DNA of 64,000 bases from Balanoglossus misakiensis. Taxonomy: Eukaryota > Hemichordata. Below the pieces are notes generated by a model. The model was not told the DNA's origin. It worked only from the letters and a program-made list of their open reading frames with translations, and did not search any database. The DNA lies in contig CM082582.2 in assembly GCA_040954595.2 (NCBI GenBank), positions 4,092,001-4,156,000 on the forward strand. The letters are read 5' to 3'. Numbering within the stretch: position 1 is the stretch's first letter; each line of letters begins with the position of its first letter. Made by a program: the position numbers and the translations under genes. Shown here one piece after another: positions 22,136-36,155 of this stretch.

Positions 22136-22543
22136 ATGGTTTATCTCGAGTGCCCAGAGAGAGTCGAGTACACGTTGGAATTTTTGACAAAGCTGTTTGC
22201 CAGCATCAGCCATGCATGGCTCGTATCTCTCACGACTTCATTACTAGGTCAGTGCATGCACAAACACCAACCACATGTGTTCTTTCGTCTTCATTTTTAT
22301 CGTGACTGTGCAGAGCAGCAAAGGGCAAAGCGTATAGGCTGCAAGGGATTAGACCTGTTGTGTATCAGTTTGCCTGCTGTGGTTTTTCCCTATCTTGGTT
22401 TTTTCCTACCACGGGGCCCTCTCTCTCCATTCCCAAGTGGTGCATGTAGATTGTCTCGTCTGCAAAAAAACAGAAACTGTGTGAATGACATTTACCAGCT
22501 TACACACAAGCCTGATAACAGCGATATAGATTTGAAAAGGCTA
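22136..22543 (+). other. Open stretch ending in a good splice donor; possible exon of unknown identity
   Basis: A 137-codon frame begins MVYLECPERVEYTLEFLTK and runs into GGCTAAG/GTAAGG near 22543, a strong donor. The region is somewhat richer in CpG than its surroundings. The predicted protein has no domain I recognise and its lower half looks like chance sequence. It may be an alternative 5' exon or an accidental frame. Confidence 0.15.
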
Positions 22544-24903
22544 AGGTAAGGTGACAAAAACACTCAGTTTAATTTGAAGCATTCAGTTTTGGGAAAATTT
22601 ATTACATGAGGCTATATAACCAACAAGGATATCATGTTGCTTGCTTTGAGTATTGTATTTATTGTAGCATTGCAGCCAACCAAGTAAGAACAGTTGGCTC
22701 TTGTATATCTTTAGTGAAAGTGCATTTGACATTGAGATACAGATATAATATCTTGTTTAGCTGCCTGGGGCAGAGTTAAATGCTGCAGTGTTTAATCTTC
22801 TCAACATAGCCCATGTGTGCGCAATCAACATTATTATTTTGAAAAGTATTCAAGTCCAGATTTGACTGTATTTGCAACAATAACTGGTCAGTACACATAC
22901 GCACGACTTGTCGACAAGCAGAAAACTGGGTGTGTTGGGATACTATTGGGATGAGAACAAGAAATGTAGTTGATACCCAAAACAAAAATACTGGGAAAAT
23001 AGCCAGAAGTTTCAAATAATGGCCATTTAAACTGTATTGAGACATGCTCTGTTCTTTCTAATCCATAAACTTTATTTGTCATTTGTGATATATTGAAATT
23101 ACAATGCTTAATTTGATAAAGTGTGGTATAGATATTAATTGCACAGTGAAATTAAAGATGCATTTACTGCTAATCATATAGGTATCATAAGTCTAGAGTT
23201 GATATATTGCACAAAATTCATGGACTATTCTTGAGTTACTGATTTCACAGATGGGAGTTTGTAGTAGGGACATTGAGAGTTTCTACGGACTGGTTTACAT
23301 ATTTAATTATTTTGTAAAAAATAGTTATACTTCTGAAATTACTTATAATTTGATGAAATGATTATGTGTTACAGATATCAATCTCACAGATATCTTATGT
23401 ACTCTGAGACTTTAAGACTTGTCATGTTAATAAATAAATAATTAAATTTGAATAAATCCAGTTATTCAATTGAAGTTAACGCAATTTGCTAGAGATGTAC
23501 AAACTAGATAAAATAGTCCCTGTTGAAAATCAGGGTTTGAACAAGAAAAAAAAGCACAGCCTTATATAAGTTTGCAGTTTTCATAACCCTATAGATCAAG
23601 GGTTGCTCACACTATAGGTCAACAGTTGTAAATCCTTGCCAACTAAAAGGTCATATACATGTACCTAGATTTGTTTCATAACATCAAGTCAGCAGTTGAA
23701 AGTGCATGCAAAGTAGAATGCAGGAATAATGTCACTAGTGTACTGTCTTGTGTCTGATAAAAATTGTGTTTTTAATTTTGTTAAACTGAATAATGCCACG
23801 TGAGTATGACCCTAAGTGCAGTGTATTGCTGATTGGTAGTGTATTGTATATGATTCTTTATATACAGAAAGAAATAATCAAATGATTGTTTGGTGAGGGA
23901 AAGGCCATGTATTGTGGCACATCTTTGTCATGACAGGATTTGTGTTGTGCCATGATGCAGTCTCATCTGTCTAAGGGAAGTCATTTTTTGGTCCTATTTG
24001 GTATGCATACATCGTACCATTGGACCCTCATGGGATCAGCGGATGTATGTCCGTCCACATCACCTTGATATTTGGTGTGCAGATGCAGGGCGGGCTGTAG
24101 ATGGGAGTTTGTTCAAATGAAGTTGTCATTGCAAAAAATATGCAAATCAGCTGGAAAATGTGAAATTGGTCAGAACTCGGAAACTCAAGTGCTGGGCAAG
24201 TTGCATCTTTGTCATTTTTCGGCCATTTTTGGTCAAAAATTGTGCTCTGCGAAACAGCTTGCTTTTGAAATTGAGGTCTTGAGGTGTTAAGTAGTTGATG
24301 AAAGGTCGCCCACATCTCCAGGCCATGTCATCCCACGCTGGAACTGTTCAAATCTGGTTGCCTGGGATTCACTGAAAAGGAGGCTTTTACCTGATCTCTC
24401 TGCCTTTTAAATGGAATCAACCAGAGAAAAAGATAAAAAAGCTAGCCATGTGTTAATTGGCATTATTTTGTGTGTATATATCTGACAGGTCTACATGGTA
24501 TCGGTCACATTGAAGAAGACCCATTAAATCATTGCAACTGATATCGCAAGATAATTGACGCAGTTGTCCAACAGCATTTCGCACAGAAGAAATTAAGGTA
24601 AGAATTTTCTTTTCTTTTAATGTGTAGGATGTGTTTACCCATGCATGTTGTATCATTGCATGTTTGTGTTGCACACATGTACAGGGGCGTAGCTAAGCTA
24701 AAGAGTGCCTGGCAAAGCTTGAACAGTGGAGAGAGGGAAGGTAAGTGTTGGAAGGGCAAGGAATGGCAGATTGTGTTTTGGGAGAAAGCAGTTCATCGGG
24801 AAAGGCTAAAGAGCCAGCTGTTTGTGCTGGCTACTGGTTCTTATCTGCAATGCACCCCTTGTAGCTGTCCGGCAGCATCACTGTGATGTAGCTATATTAT
24901 TTA

Positions 24904-25111
24904 CTGTAAAATGGGTTATTTTCGCGACTGAAAATTTTCGCGAGATCAAAAGAGGCAACTGTTACGCAAGGATTACTTTTCGCGTTCTTGTATTTCACTA
25001 ATTGCATCGTTATCTCCGAAAAACATTTTACGCGACTTATTATTTTTACTTATTTGTGGCTCTCGCGTTTTTTGCGAAAATTTATTGCACGCGAAATAAC
25101 CCGTTTTACAG
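24904..25111 (-). mobile_element. TA-flanked MITE, copy 2 of 4
   Basis: Same family as 7302-7510, in reverse orientation. The ends CTGTAAAATGGGTTATTTTC and GTTTTACAG are flanked by TA (24902-24903, 25112-25113). TTCGCG-type blocks are well preserved, suggesting a fairly young copy. Confidence 0.8.
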
Positions 25112-25769
25112 TATCCACACATACATGTATTAGTATATTACATTGCATAGTACCTCGGGTTCAACTGTTGCAGGATTTGTGTTGTACCTAACCCCAGATT
25201 GTTGCATGGCATTAACGTGTGTTGAAATACTTATCAAGTATACTGGGCTTTCCATGCTTGTGTCTTGCATAGAAAAATTACTTGATCCAGTTTTAAAATG
25301 CTGTGAGATAGAGAAGAAATGTAAGAAATCTTTGACAGAAAATAGAACGCATACATTTGTAGTAGGTAGGTAGTGCTAGGTTGATAACAGGTGGTTTACA
25401 AGGCATTTTTGGTCGGCAACTTCGAAGCCATCATTAGATTGATGCCCATTTTGGGCAGTTTGAGTTGCTGAAGTGAAGCAATTTTGTACAAGATAAAGCA
25501 ATTTTTTTTTCACATGGACACTTTCTTTACTTGTTTTTCATTGCCAAAACCTGTGACAGTCACTGACTCTTTTTCAAGAGTGAGAAAAAAGACCAACGGC
25601 TAGCCCTCAAAGTGAGACAATCTAAATGCAGTGCAGACAGTGTCACCCACGGTGACTTGTTAAACTTTTACACTGGAGTGATATTAAAACAAAACAATTG
25701 GAAGTGGAGATAAATTATATGTCAGGAGGAAAATTGCCATATTGGTCTGTCTGGTTTTCATCTCCTACC

Positions 25770-25868
25770 ACAGTCGTGTGGGGTTGTGCGTTCTTACTAT
25801 GCGATCGCTCCTATGACTCAGAAATGGGGTGTTGCATTGGTAAGAATGCACAACCCCCACACAACTGT
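25770..25868. repeat. Foldback with 28-29-bp arms
   Basis: The arm at 25770-25797 (ends GTGCGTTCTTAC) is inverted at 25840-25868 (starts GTAAGAATGCAC) with only a few mismatches. The loop is about 42 bases and includes GCGATCGC. No target duplication identified. Confidence 0.55.
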
Positions 25869-26935
25869 GCTCTTACCAATGTAAGGGGCTCATGAAAGTC
25901 ACGCATCAGGTGAATTGACACTTGACCCCCATGACCCCATGTTGTTCGGTAAAAACAGCCAATACAGCCAAAGTTCAGCAGATCAAGGAGCTGTATTCCC
26001 ATGAGTCCATGATGTGATCGACTTCTGTGTAGGGGTGATTTCCAGGATAGGACCCCCCCCCCCCTCCCCCGACACTTTTACCCAGATGACACTTACTATA
26101 ACTTTTCCCCTGAACTGATTGGTGGAGAAAGTCTGGATGCAATGTCCATGGGGTAACAATCCTGATCCCATAATTGCCGAAGTACTTTTCCCAAATAAAA
26201 CCCAAACCAGTTACGCAAGTGCTGGTAACTTTAAATAGTGTGCATATATGATGTTAAGTCAAGTGAGATTTATATAAAATCAATATTTGGTACGAAATTG
26301 CAATGCTTACATGTAATTCGTAATTGTAACATAAACTGATTATTATATGTTCTTTATAGTATTAGTGCAGATTACCAATGGTAATAGGTTTTGAGTCATC
26401 AATTCATATTCTCAAAAGGCCACTTTATAATAATTCACCCTTGATGTGTTTGTGAAAGATAATATTCTCATCTTTGTTATCATTGTCCTGTTTTCATTGC
26501 TTTTGTAGTAATATTTTATGACCAATAAACATATTGAGGTTTAGTGATCCCTACGAGAAATATTCACATTTCACAATAAATATAAAATGTTTGCACATAA
26601 AATGATATTAAGATGAGATTATTGTCAAAGTTCACTGCAGTTATGACAAGGAGGGATCTCACTCTTGCCTATAAACCAATACAGTACAATGATCTTTGTG
26701 GGAGAAAGCCAATATTTTGGTGCCCATGCAGTTTATTGGAGCTCAGATGTCAAGCACTGTGCACAGCAAACTTACAAGTGTTTAAGTATTTAAGTAGTTC
26801 ATAACAGGCATAGTGAAGTCAAATAAAAAGTGGTCTGTTTTTTGTCACTGATTGTGTTTAGATCTGCATGTTATGATGAACTCAGATATTGAGTCTGCCA
26901 CGACTGAATTACAAGGTCTTGACTCCTATAACATT

Positions 26936-26959
26936 GGGGGGGGGGGGGGGGGGGGGGGG
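26936..26959 (+). repeat. Poly(G) run, 24 bases
   Basis: The longest homopolymer in the window. Runs like this are hard to sequence, so the exact length in the assembly may be wrong. Confidence 0.9.
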
Positions 26960-27358
26960 CCTGGTGGTAATACAATCATTATCGTAGTCTTTTCTGATTA
27001 GTTACTTTGACAGCAAGTCTTTTGTATTGAAAGTGTAACATTGGTTTTGATGATTTTTTTTTCTCCTGTGAAAGCAATAATGAAAAGCAGATGTTTGCTT
27101 CTGTAGTTAGTGTATTATGCATGTTTGAGTTTTATCAAAGCAGAGAGGACTTCCAGGGTGTGAGGTACGTTGACTCAATTGTGATGAAGAGCAGCCAGGA
27201 TATTTAGCCATGACTGCTATCAGTTTTTACAAGCAAAACTTCAATGTTAGCATCAATGAATTTTGTTCAACACTGCTTAGTTAGACTCTGCAACAAGTTT
27301 GAATGCAAATGCAACTGGTGAATAATGCAGTACAGACAGTTCTGATGGCTGGTACTAA

Positions 27359-28162
27359 GGCTGCATTCACAAACACCTCTAGAGGGGGGGGGGCAGGAGA
27401 ATTGAGGGGGGGATTTGAAAAAATTGAGGGTATGTAAGGGGGGGATTTGAAATAATTTAGGGACTGAAAGGGGGGGACTTGAAAACTTTAACGACTAAAT
27501 ATTTATTTTGAGTCCACAAAAATGCAGTTTCGCGCCCTTTATTTTACAAAATTTTCTAATGTGGGAGGGGGACACCCCCTCCCACACCCACCCCCTCCAT
27601 TCATCAACACCTTTCAATCATTGACTGGTTTATCTAGTGTCCCAGGTCAGGGGACTTGCCCCACCCCATGATAACTTTGAGCGGTGATGGTTAAATTTGT
27701 CCTCCCCAACATACCGGTAGTTGAGTTAATTTGCTTTTGCCGGGTTCATTAAAATGCAGCTTTGAGCTCTGTATTTTAGAAAATTTTCTTACGTGGGAGG
27801 GGGACACCCCCTCCCAAACCCACCCCCTTCAATTCTCGGTTTACAATGTCTCCCAACACAGAATACAAATATATGTACTTAAAAAATAAAAACAATGTTC
27901 AGTTTTAATACCCACTGATGAGGGGAAACATCAGTTTCAAATTCTTTTCATGGGAGCGCTGTTTTTCTTTTTACAAGATAGATAGGTGATGTGTTTTGCT
28001 CTGTGAAAGAAAATGGGGGGGGGGGGATTTCAAAATTTTGGCAGTTCGGAAGGGGGGGATTTGAAAATATTGGCAGTTCGGAAGGGGGGCATGTGAAAAT
28101 TAGCGGTAAAAAAAATTGAATTCTCCCGCCCCCCCCCTCCAGAGGTGTTTGTGAATGCAGCC
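27359..28162. mobile_element. PIF/Harbinger-like non-autonomous DNA transposon, 804 bp, flanked by TAA
   Basis: The ends read GGCTGCATTCACAAACACCT and its reverse complement, continuing through AGAGG and a G or C run into AGAATT (terminal repeats of more than 30 bp). TAA flanks both sides (27356-27358, 28163-28165). The interior shares with the element at 3800-4799, in opposite orientation, the TTTTACAAAATTTTCTAA block, the GTGGGAGGGGG hairpin (27561-27585 and 27793-27816) and the TATCTAGTGTCCCAGG block. The ends differ completely from that element. There is no transposase frame. Confidence 0.78.
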
Positions 28163-30523
28163 TAAACCTAGCATTATTTGACAAATTGACCGTCATCATG
28201 GAAACTACGAATCCTGGCCTTGAGATAACCGAAACTAATTATCACCTTTTTTTCCTGTCTTTTTGTAATTACTTGGTTGTGTTATATCACTACAAAGATG
28301 ACTTGAAAGACTTTTGTAGAGGGAGGGAGAGAAGTAGACTTGAAAACAGTGAATTGAAAACCATAATAGGGACTGAGTCTCATGATATGCTTTAGTGATC
28401 ACATTGTTATGTAAATTAATTGATGAAGGCACTTCTAATCAGCCCGCAGTTGCAATTGTACACTGATGATTATAAGCCTGACAGTTTTTTAATGAAAGTC
28501 TTGCATTTTGAGTGAATAAAAGCAGTAGGTCACAATACATCCATATATCTCCCAAAGGTACAGCTATGTTTGTTTTCACTAATCCTTTCCAAAGTCAACT
28601 GTCATCCTGTACACTACAGTTTAAATTAGTCCGCCAAATCGTTATTTCCCCTAATAACAAGTCTACATATATAGGTATATCTTAACTACAATAATTCAAA
28701 GCCTTTATTTTCTTTGGTAAAAAGAATTGCTGTAAATTTAATTTTAAAATTGATCCATGCAAACTAGGAAGAGTATAGTATCAGACATGAAATGCAGTGA
28801 TTATACCAATGCTATGATCACAATATGCCTGATGATCAAGTTGCCATGATAATACCTGTTTTCATGGGGAAGAAAGGTGAGACTGCCCTCTGTAGGTGAG
28901 ACACGTAAAAACTGATGTCTGATTGTTGGCCCAGTCTGAAATAAAAGTGCTTTCCAGCAATAAAAAATTTACCTATTGGCAGCAGCAATTGTACTGTGGA
29001 CACACCATGTGGACAAAGACAACATGATAGCAATACAAATGAACATAGATGAAGAAATGGTGCATTTTCCTGTGGTTTGTGTAGTGACATCCATGTCAGG
29101 ATATAGTTGGCACTGACTTTTGTATAGATAGATGTTTTTAGTTTGTATGGTGAGAAATTAAACTGTCAGCAGCCTGGTTGCTAGCCAAGATATATTTATT
29201 TTGGGCAGGGCCATGCACCTCTCCATTATATTACTAGGGAGACTTTTGGTCATTTGACTGGACGTTGTATAATTGGAAATAATAACACATACATACTGGC
29301 CAGTGTGTCTCCCACAAAAATTCATTTGCTGCCATTCAAAATATCTACAAATTTAACTTTGACAAGTTACACATTTATATTGTAAAAAACATTTTTGTGA
29401 TTTTCCATCTGGTCTAGCTCCATATGCCTTTTGGCCATGGCCTATGTGTCCCAGTGTAGGACTTCTGAGCACAGTACTGATGCTGGCCTTGCAGAAGCGT
29501 GTTAGACCCAAAGACTCGATGTAGTGCTAATTAAGATTCCACAAAGACAGCTGGACTGCCAAGAATTTAAGAGAGAGAGAGAAGTGACTACACACGTGTT
29601 TATAGTCTTGTAGTGGTGGGAATGTGTAGGATGCAGATTGTCTGTATTTGCATAAATCTTTTGAGGGGCTGTGGTATTTGCGAGATGATGCAGTGATTGA
29701 GACCAGTGACCAGTTGATCAATGTTTTCCTGGATGGTGGTACTAGTTGATGTGACCCTTATAAGTCACATATTGGTCGTAGGCATTCATACAGTGTACAT
29801 GACAAGGGATTACGTGGTCATTACAAGTGTCCTGTAAGCTAGCCTACTTATAGGGCCCAGGGGCTTATTACGTCCTCTACTTTGTTATGCTAAATCATTG
29901 AACAAGTTGATAATTACCCAGTATATGGTATCAAAAGACAGCTCATCAAGGTACATGTGAGGCTTAAAGTTTCTTGAGAAGCTGACCACATCTGATTGTT
30001 TACCTGTTCAAATAGCATTGACTGTATGCAATACAGTGATTTCAGATGTATTCTTCAAAGAGTGTATAAAAGAAGGACCTCACACAAAAGAGTGTCTATC
30101 ATCGTATATACATGAAACCAGTGAGTGGACAATAGAGTTTTCGATCCATACACATGGCAAGTACAGTGATCACTCGTAAGTCAACAAGGATTTTCCCTCA
30201 GGCTTTCCATGTTCTCCAAAGCAAGATTCCAAGAAGAATGTTTCCGTATGTCAGTTAGGCTTATTAACCCTTACACCCCCATTTCCCTCTTTATAGGGCC
30301 AACCGTACCATAGAAAACAATATATAGGTTTGGATGTTCTTCCAAGCGTATTTTAGATATCATCACAAAATTTTCTGCATTAATTCCATCATTTGTATAT
30401 TATTGTCCAAATAGTGGCTGGTCTTAAAAAACTTTCATAAATTTACTTTACTTTCATGCTGTGACCATGATTTGAATATCAAATACATGCATATGAGCAC
30501 CAAATTGTAACCCTTTCACTAAA

Positions 30524-30552
30524 ATGGGGGGTGGGGGGTGGGGGTGGGGGGG
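30524..30552 (+). repeat. G-rich tract, potential G-quadruplex
   Basis: Several runs of four or more G are separated by single T residues, a pattern able to form a G-quadruplex. No function can be assigned. Confidence 0.6.
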
Positions 30553-32550
30553 TTGAAAGTGGTTGTCTGATATATTTCTATGGTGATAGTAATACCTCTG
30601 AAGTTTTTACATATTTCTGTGTTTAATACAGGATTACTGCTATTTTGCATACCAGTCAGACGAGTAATAAAATGTATGTATTTGAATCTAGCAGAGTTTA
30701 TGCTGTCCATTTCATCAAAGCAAATGTACCGTGATTAGATGCATTCTCAGCTGTGAAGTGCATGAACTTCATTTCCTTCACAAACGACTTCTGTCAAGTT
30801 TAATCAGTTGTACTTTTCCCTGTGCAGCTGCTACGAAAACAGTCTCTTTTTTTTAAAATTACTAATGACTTGTCCTGGCTTTGTGATAATCTGTAGATAT
30901 CTGTCTGCCCTAACAGAGACCCTCGCTAATAGAAATATACAGATGGGAGTCTCTGATTAATGAGGAAAAAAGGGCATTACTGTAGATAAGCCGTTTTAAG
31001 CATCCATCTATAAAATGTAATATTTTTGTGGGTGAAATTTTGAATTTGTTGTCATTATATATAATACTCAGCTGATGTTGTTTTCCAAATAATCCTGGTT
31101 CTTAACTGTAGTATTGAAGTCTGGGATGAAAAATCAGATTGTGTGGAGAAAATGTCCCTGATGCTATGTTTTCAAATCAAACTGTGACTACTCAACCGTA
31201 CTGTGGTGTCAGTGTTGACAATATGTCTGGGCATATGGTGCTGCCCTCACTTCTGTGTTCAATACTCTTAGCCAGTGACAGTGTTCAGAAATGCCAGATT
31301 CCATGCGAAGTTGTTGTATGTAAATTCATTACAGTTTCATGGAAACCAAATTTTCCCAATGTTGAACTTTTTTTCTGGAATTCCTACTTGATGAATTAAA
31401 GAGAGAGTCACAATCATCTATGTAAATTTGTGGATACTCTTTCATGAAAAGTCTATGTATCATTTTAACTGGCATTCCGAAAATATAACAATTTGAAAAC
31501 ATTTTTGTCTTACCTGTATGCACCATTCAGGAAACCATGACTATTCATCATGCTCTCGGAAAAAAACGTAATTTTAGAAATTGTTTGAAATTGTTGAATT
31601 TTCTTTGTGTCAGCCCCTCAAACAAATGATTACAATGACATGAAAAAAAATTCAACACGATGAATAACTTGTAACATCTTCTGCAATGTTTCATATTTGC
31701 TTAGAGGATACATTATTTATGCAAGAAATAATAATTCATTTTTTAACAAACCAGAATATAGTATTATCAAGATTATGACAAGATCTCAGTAAATACAGCA
31801 GCATTAAAGTAAAATTTTTATGTGAAGAAAAGGAATTTTAACACCCAAAGAAAATAACCTCGCTCCATATACAGTTACTGTATTTTCCAAAGCAAATCTT
31901 TCTCACAAAGTGTCTGTGGCAATACATGTTCGCAAGGCAAATGTTGAATTTCAATGTGTGCTTGCCTTGCCACTCGTTTATATATATCTTCCCATTTCAG
32001 ATTTTTTTTTAATCATTCAAAGCAGAAAATTTGAGGTCATTTCTCTGAATGAGTGCCTTTCATGGAGATATATTTGAATCGAATTTGGTGCCGTGATGTA
32101 GAAATAATGATTTCTGGTGATTTTCCGTGTATGGTTGTATAATTACAAAGTATGCCCGAAGCAATTCTTGTTTGTAAGCACTCATGCAATTCATGAGGGA
32201 CTTGGGTTTTTGAGCCAAACTCCTTAGTGGATTGTTTTCTGCATGTCAACAGAGTTCTGTAAGGAGAGGTTACGACCCTTACAACATCAAACAACGCAGG
32301 CACTGTTGGTGTAATTTAGATGAGGGCGAGTGAAATGTTGAGAGAAAAAAATCACAGAAAAGGAACAATGTGTAATGAATGAGCTGTAGTCATACAATCA
32401 GCATAACTCACAACCATTGCTTGAATGTTTTTGTGACGTACGTCAGTGTGTGATTTATGTAGCTTTGGTTTGGTCAGCACAATGGATCAGATTGTGTCAT
32501 TGGCGTGATTTGACTTCTTGCAAAGTTGTAACGTCATACCAGTTTATGTA

Positions 32551-32736
32551 CTGTAAAACGGGTTATTTTCGCGAGCAATAAATTTTTGCAAAATACACGA
32601 GAGCCAAAAAAACGCGAAAAGTTTTTCGAAAATAATGATGCTGTGAAATACGAGAACGCGAAATTAATCCTCGCGTAACAGTTGCCTCTTCTGAGATCGC
32701 GAAAATTTCCTGTCCCGAAAATAACCCGTTTTACAG
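32551..32736 (+). mobile_element. TA-flanked MITE, copy 3 of 4
   Basis: The ends CTGTAAAACGGGTTATTTTC and AACCCGTTTTACAG form a perfect inverted repeat in the outer bases, flanked by TA (32549-32550, 32737-32738). It is 186 bp, about 20 bp shorter than copies 1 and 2 because of an internal deletion. Confidence 0.82.
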
Positions 32737-35169
32737 TATATTATATCATGGCATGTACAATTGATGGCTATTTCCTGTCATAAACAAAGCTGATATATAT
32801 GACAGTTAAAAATCGATCGCTATTGAACTCAGTTTCATTCAGTGAAAGAATTAAATTCATTTGAATGTTAACGAAGAATGAAAGGTGACCCATGAAAGAT
32901 CTATATACTCTAGGCTGTTATTTCCATTTGTGTTAAGGTTGACATTTCGTAACATTTTCTATTTATGACTTGAAGATAAGGTTGAATTCAGACTCTACCA
33001 ATATTGCTTTTATGTAGCTGAAGTATTATCATTCATTGATAAAACCACATTACTTAAAATTTATAAAAAGATATGGTTTGAGATGTCAAAAAACGAGATA
33101 TTGCAATTCAATTTTTTTCTCTCCATCTTTTCATGTCTCTTTCTCATCTGTAACTAAGAGCGGTAATTATGACATCCTAGAATATGTCAGATACGTCATC
33201 CTTAGGAATTTCAAAAACATTATCACTGATCTATGGTAGTCAACTGCAGACATTTGACATCATTTGTTATCTGAAATCTAGCTCATAACCATAGCAACCA
33301 GACTCATGAAATTCATAGTGGTAGAGTACATTTTTGCAAGGATTTCCATTTGAAGTTTATCATACCTTAATTCTTGAACTTTTATGTAAATTACAGTTTA
33401 ATGTATTGTTAGTCTAAGAAGACATAGTAAAAAGTAATAGTAATTATACCAAGTTTGTGGAAAATTGAGTATAATTCTGTCAACTACTTTTTATATTTTG
33501 GTAGTTTTGAATTGTTCAGGGATACTCTCCTGATCTGTGCAGTGACATCATTTTGTACGCTTCATGTGGTAATCCCTGTGATTGGTGTTTCTAAGGCAGC
33601 ATAGAAACCATGGCAACATGTCTGTGCAGTAACAGCTCAGTTGACATCTGTGCTGGTGCCCAACATCTGATCTTTAGGAACTGAAGTTAGATGACCCATC
33701 TTGATGCAATCTTCTCTGAAAACGCCATCATACTTTGAGTTGGAATGTCTCTATAAATTTAAAGGCAAATGCTGATTACTAGAAAAACATAGTGAATTTC
33801 ACATGTTCTACACAAAAGAACTGCCACTTTTATAATAGAAATTAATTCAAGTAGTCTAGTGGCAGAATAAATCCAGGTATCTAAATTTAAGTTTTACAGT
33901 TACTGTAATAGCATACAGGCAACAATGGTCAGATATTTGTTGATCTAATTCATCTTTAAAGGACAAAAATTCTTTGCTGGTGACATTCATATGAAAAGGA
34001 CAAATTAAAGACTTTTACACGTTTTTTTCTCATTTTTTTCTCCAAAAAGAAATTATTTGTTTAATTGTTCGATTCTAAATCACAGTCTGTGTATAATATG
34101 TAAATTGCATCAGTGATGAAATTTTTGGTATGTACCAGAAATTATGTCATCGAAGTATTTCTTGCTATAACCACAAGTAGGGTTCGAGATAGAAATAATA
34201 AGCAATGATTTAAATGTACTTCATTGAATGAACAACTTGTACAAATTCTTCCATAATAATCAAAATAACACAAACAGATAATTTTGGTCTATTTAAATCT
34301 GCATTCAGTAGAATATTTCATTTTGATTTTGGGGGGTTTACTGTTTCCATTGTATTGAAGTGAAAGTTAGAACTTAGAAAAGTGTGAGTGTGTGGATAAA
34401 GTATGAGAGTAATGGTTCTACTGCAGGAGATACGCAAAGTTGTTTACCAGAAGATTTTCTTTCCTACAGTTGGTGTTTTGGTTACTTTCGCCATGTGACC
34501 GAAACATAGCAACATGAGAATGAGAGGTTTGAAATCATCGACACCTGTTGGATTTTGGTTTGACATTTCGGAGCTCGGATTTCTTTGGGGATGAACAGAT
34601 GGTCCGAGCTGAGATTACTGTACACTGGTTGTCTGGATGTTGTGAATTCTCATTCCACATGTAGTACTTATAAGTGCGCTGGTGCAGAGAGACGTCTACC
34701 CTTGTGCATTCAGCGCAAGATTCGGAATATTTGCACAACATTTCATTAATGCGATGTGCTGAGAATCAACAAGAAGTGAAGGGGGGAGGGATATAATGGC
34801 GATGCTGATTGGGACAATAATGAAGCTGTGATGAGTCTGTCTGACTTTCTTGCCAGCCAACTGGAACACGTGTGTAATTAAAATATTCATGTCATGTCCA
34901 ATCTCAGGTGTGAATTGCAAATCTACATTTAGCCTTATCACTGATTAAATTTGATGCTCATCCAAGATTCTTTGGATGTCATGCTTCAGTTACCTGCACT
35001 GATTTTTTTTCCCTCTGCAAAAAAAAAAAAATCTAATTAAGTTTCCTCTTCTGTGAAAACCACCCCATCCATTTCTTTCATGCTAAAAAACCTAGTTAGC
35101 AATTCCCAAGCCTACCAGCTACTTGAAAGTCATTGCAGAATTGCACTGATTTGGAAATTAGATTTGGTG

Positions 35170-35540
35170 GTAGGAAATGGTCCGGGGAGGCCAGGCCAGG
35201 GGAAAATGTTACTAATTTAGACATTGGGCAGGGATTTTAATGGATCCAAGACTCCTGAGATTGCCGAGGTAAAAAAGTGAGTGAAAGGGGAGAGAGTTGG
35301 GAACAGTAATGTGCTTTACATTAATGCAATTTGTCAGTGTGTAACAAGCAGGGGTCCAAGACGGAGTTTGATTTAGTTGCCATCAGGGAGCGAGTTGGCA
35401 TGTCACAGCTGATTTGGCGGCACGGCATACCCATACAGAAAGGCTCTGACATGTTATTTATGTCAATTAGAGTTTCGTCAGGCTCTTTCGAATCTCACAT
35501 AATGTGATTTACTTGTGAATTTTGCTGAATTCACTTGGCA
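35170..35540. promoter_or_regulatory. Candidate conserved non-coding element
   Basis: This complex, non-repetitive block contains CACAGCTG (E-box), GTTATTTATGTCAATTAG (caudal-like and homeodomain-like motifs) and TTAATGCAATT (octamer-like). It has no convincing frame. The call rests on motif density and sequence texture only; conservation cannot be tested here. Confidence 0.2.
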
Positions 35541-36155
35541 TTCAAAATCGGCTGTGGGGATTCACTAATGCACAAAACCTGTTTTGTTTTTTCGACACTT
35601 TATTTTTAACAGCAGTTGGGTACATGATGTGTGGCAGCTGCGACCGTTCTGCTGATTTGTCACAGTTCTGTGAAATGTTTACAGTCAGGCCTGCATGGTT
35701 GTCAGTGTACATCTGGTACTGAACCTGTTGATAGTAGATCTGTCCTTCCCCTTAAACATGAACCAACACAGACAGGAGTTTGTCAGCTGTGCCAAGTTTA
35801 CAGATGGCCGATTGTGAGGTAGTGTTTCCAAATGTGTATGGTCAGTGTCTTCAGCATGGACATTCCAAGACAGGGGAGAGAGATAGATGAGATAAAATAT
35901 TGTCTCTATGACGACCGTCAATAGACTGGATGTTCCATGTCAAAGGTTTTACCAATGTTGCATTACATGTGTGTCTTCTGAAAACCTATTATTTGCCGGT
36001 AAATAAAAAGTGCTTCCAAAAGATGGCGTCTGTAATACTGCAAAGTGAATTCTATTACTCTTTAAGATGAAAACAATTTGGGTTTATTATTGCAAAATAT
36101 CGAGTATTTCAAATCTTTTCTTGATATCATTGTTAATGTCATAGTCAGCCAAGAA

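Larger units (their letters stand above)
18400..24900. other. Non-coding stretch
   Basis: It holds the AATCTGATT repeat, two long homopolymers and the weak exon candidate at 22136. The rest is AT-rich with no coding signal. CCAAT-like GACCAATCA occurs near 20198 and 20320 without other promoter signs. Confidence 0.45.

Noticed and set aside
24682-24700. CAGGGGCGTAGCTAAG, similar to hAT-type ends
   Set aside because: No inverted partner end or 8-bp target duplication was found nearby.
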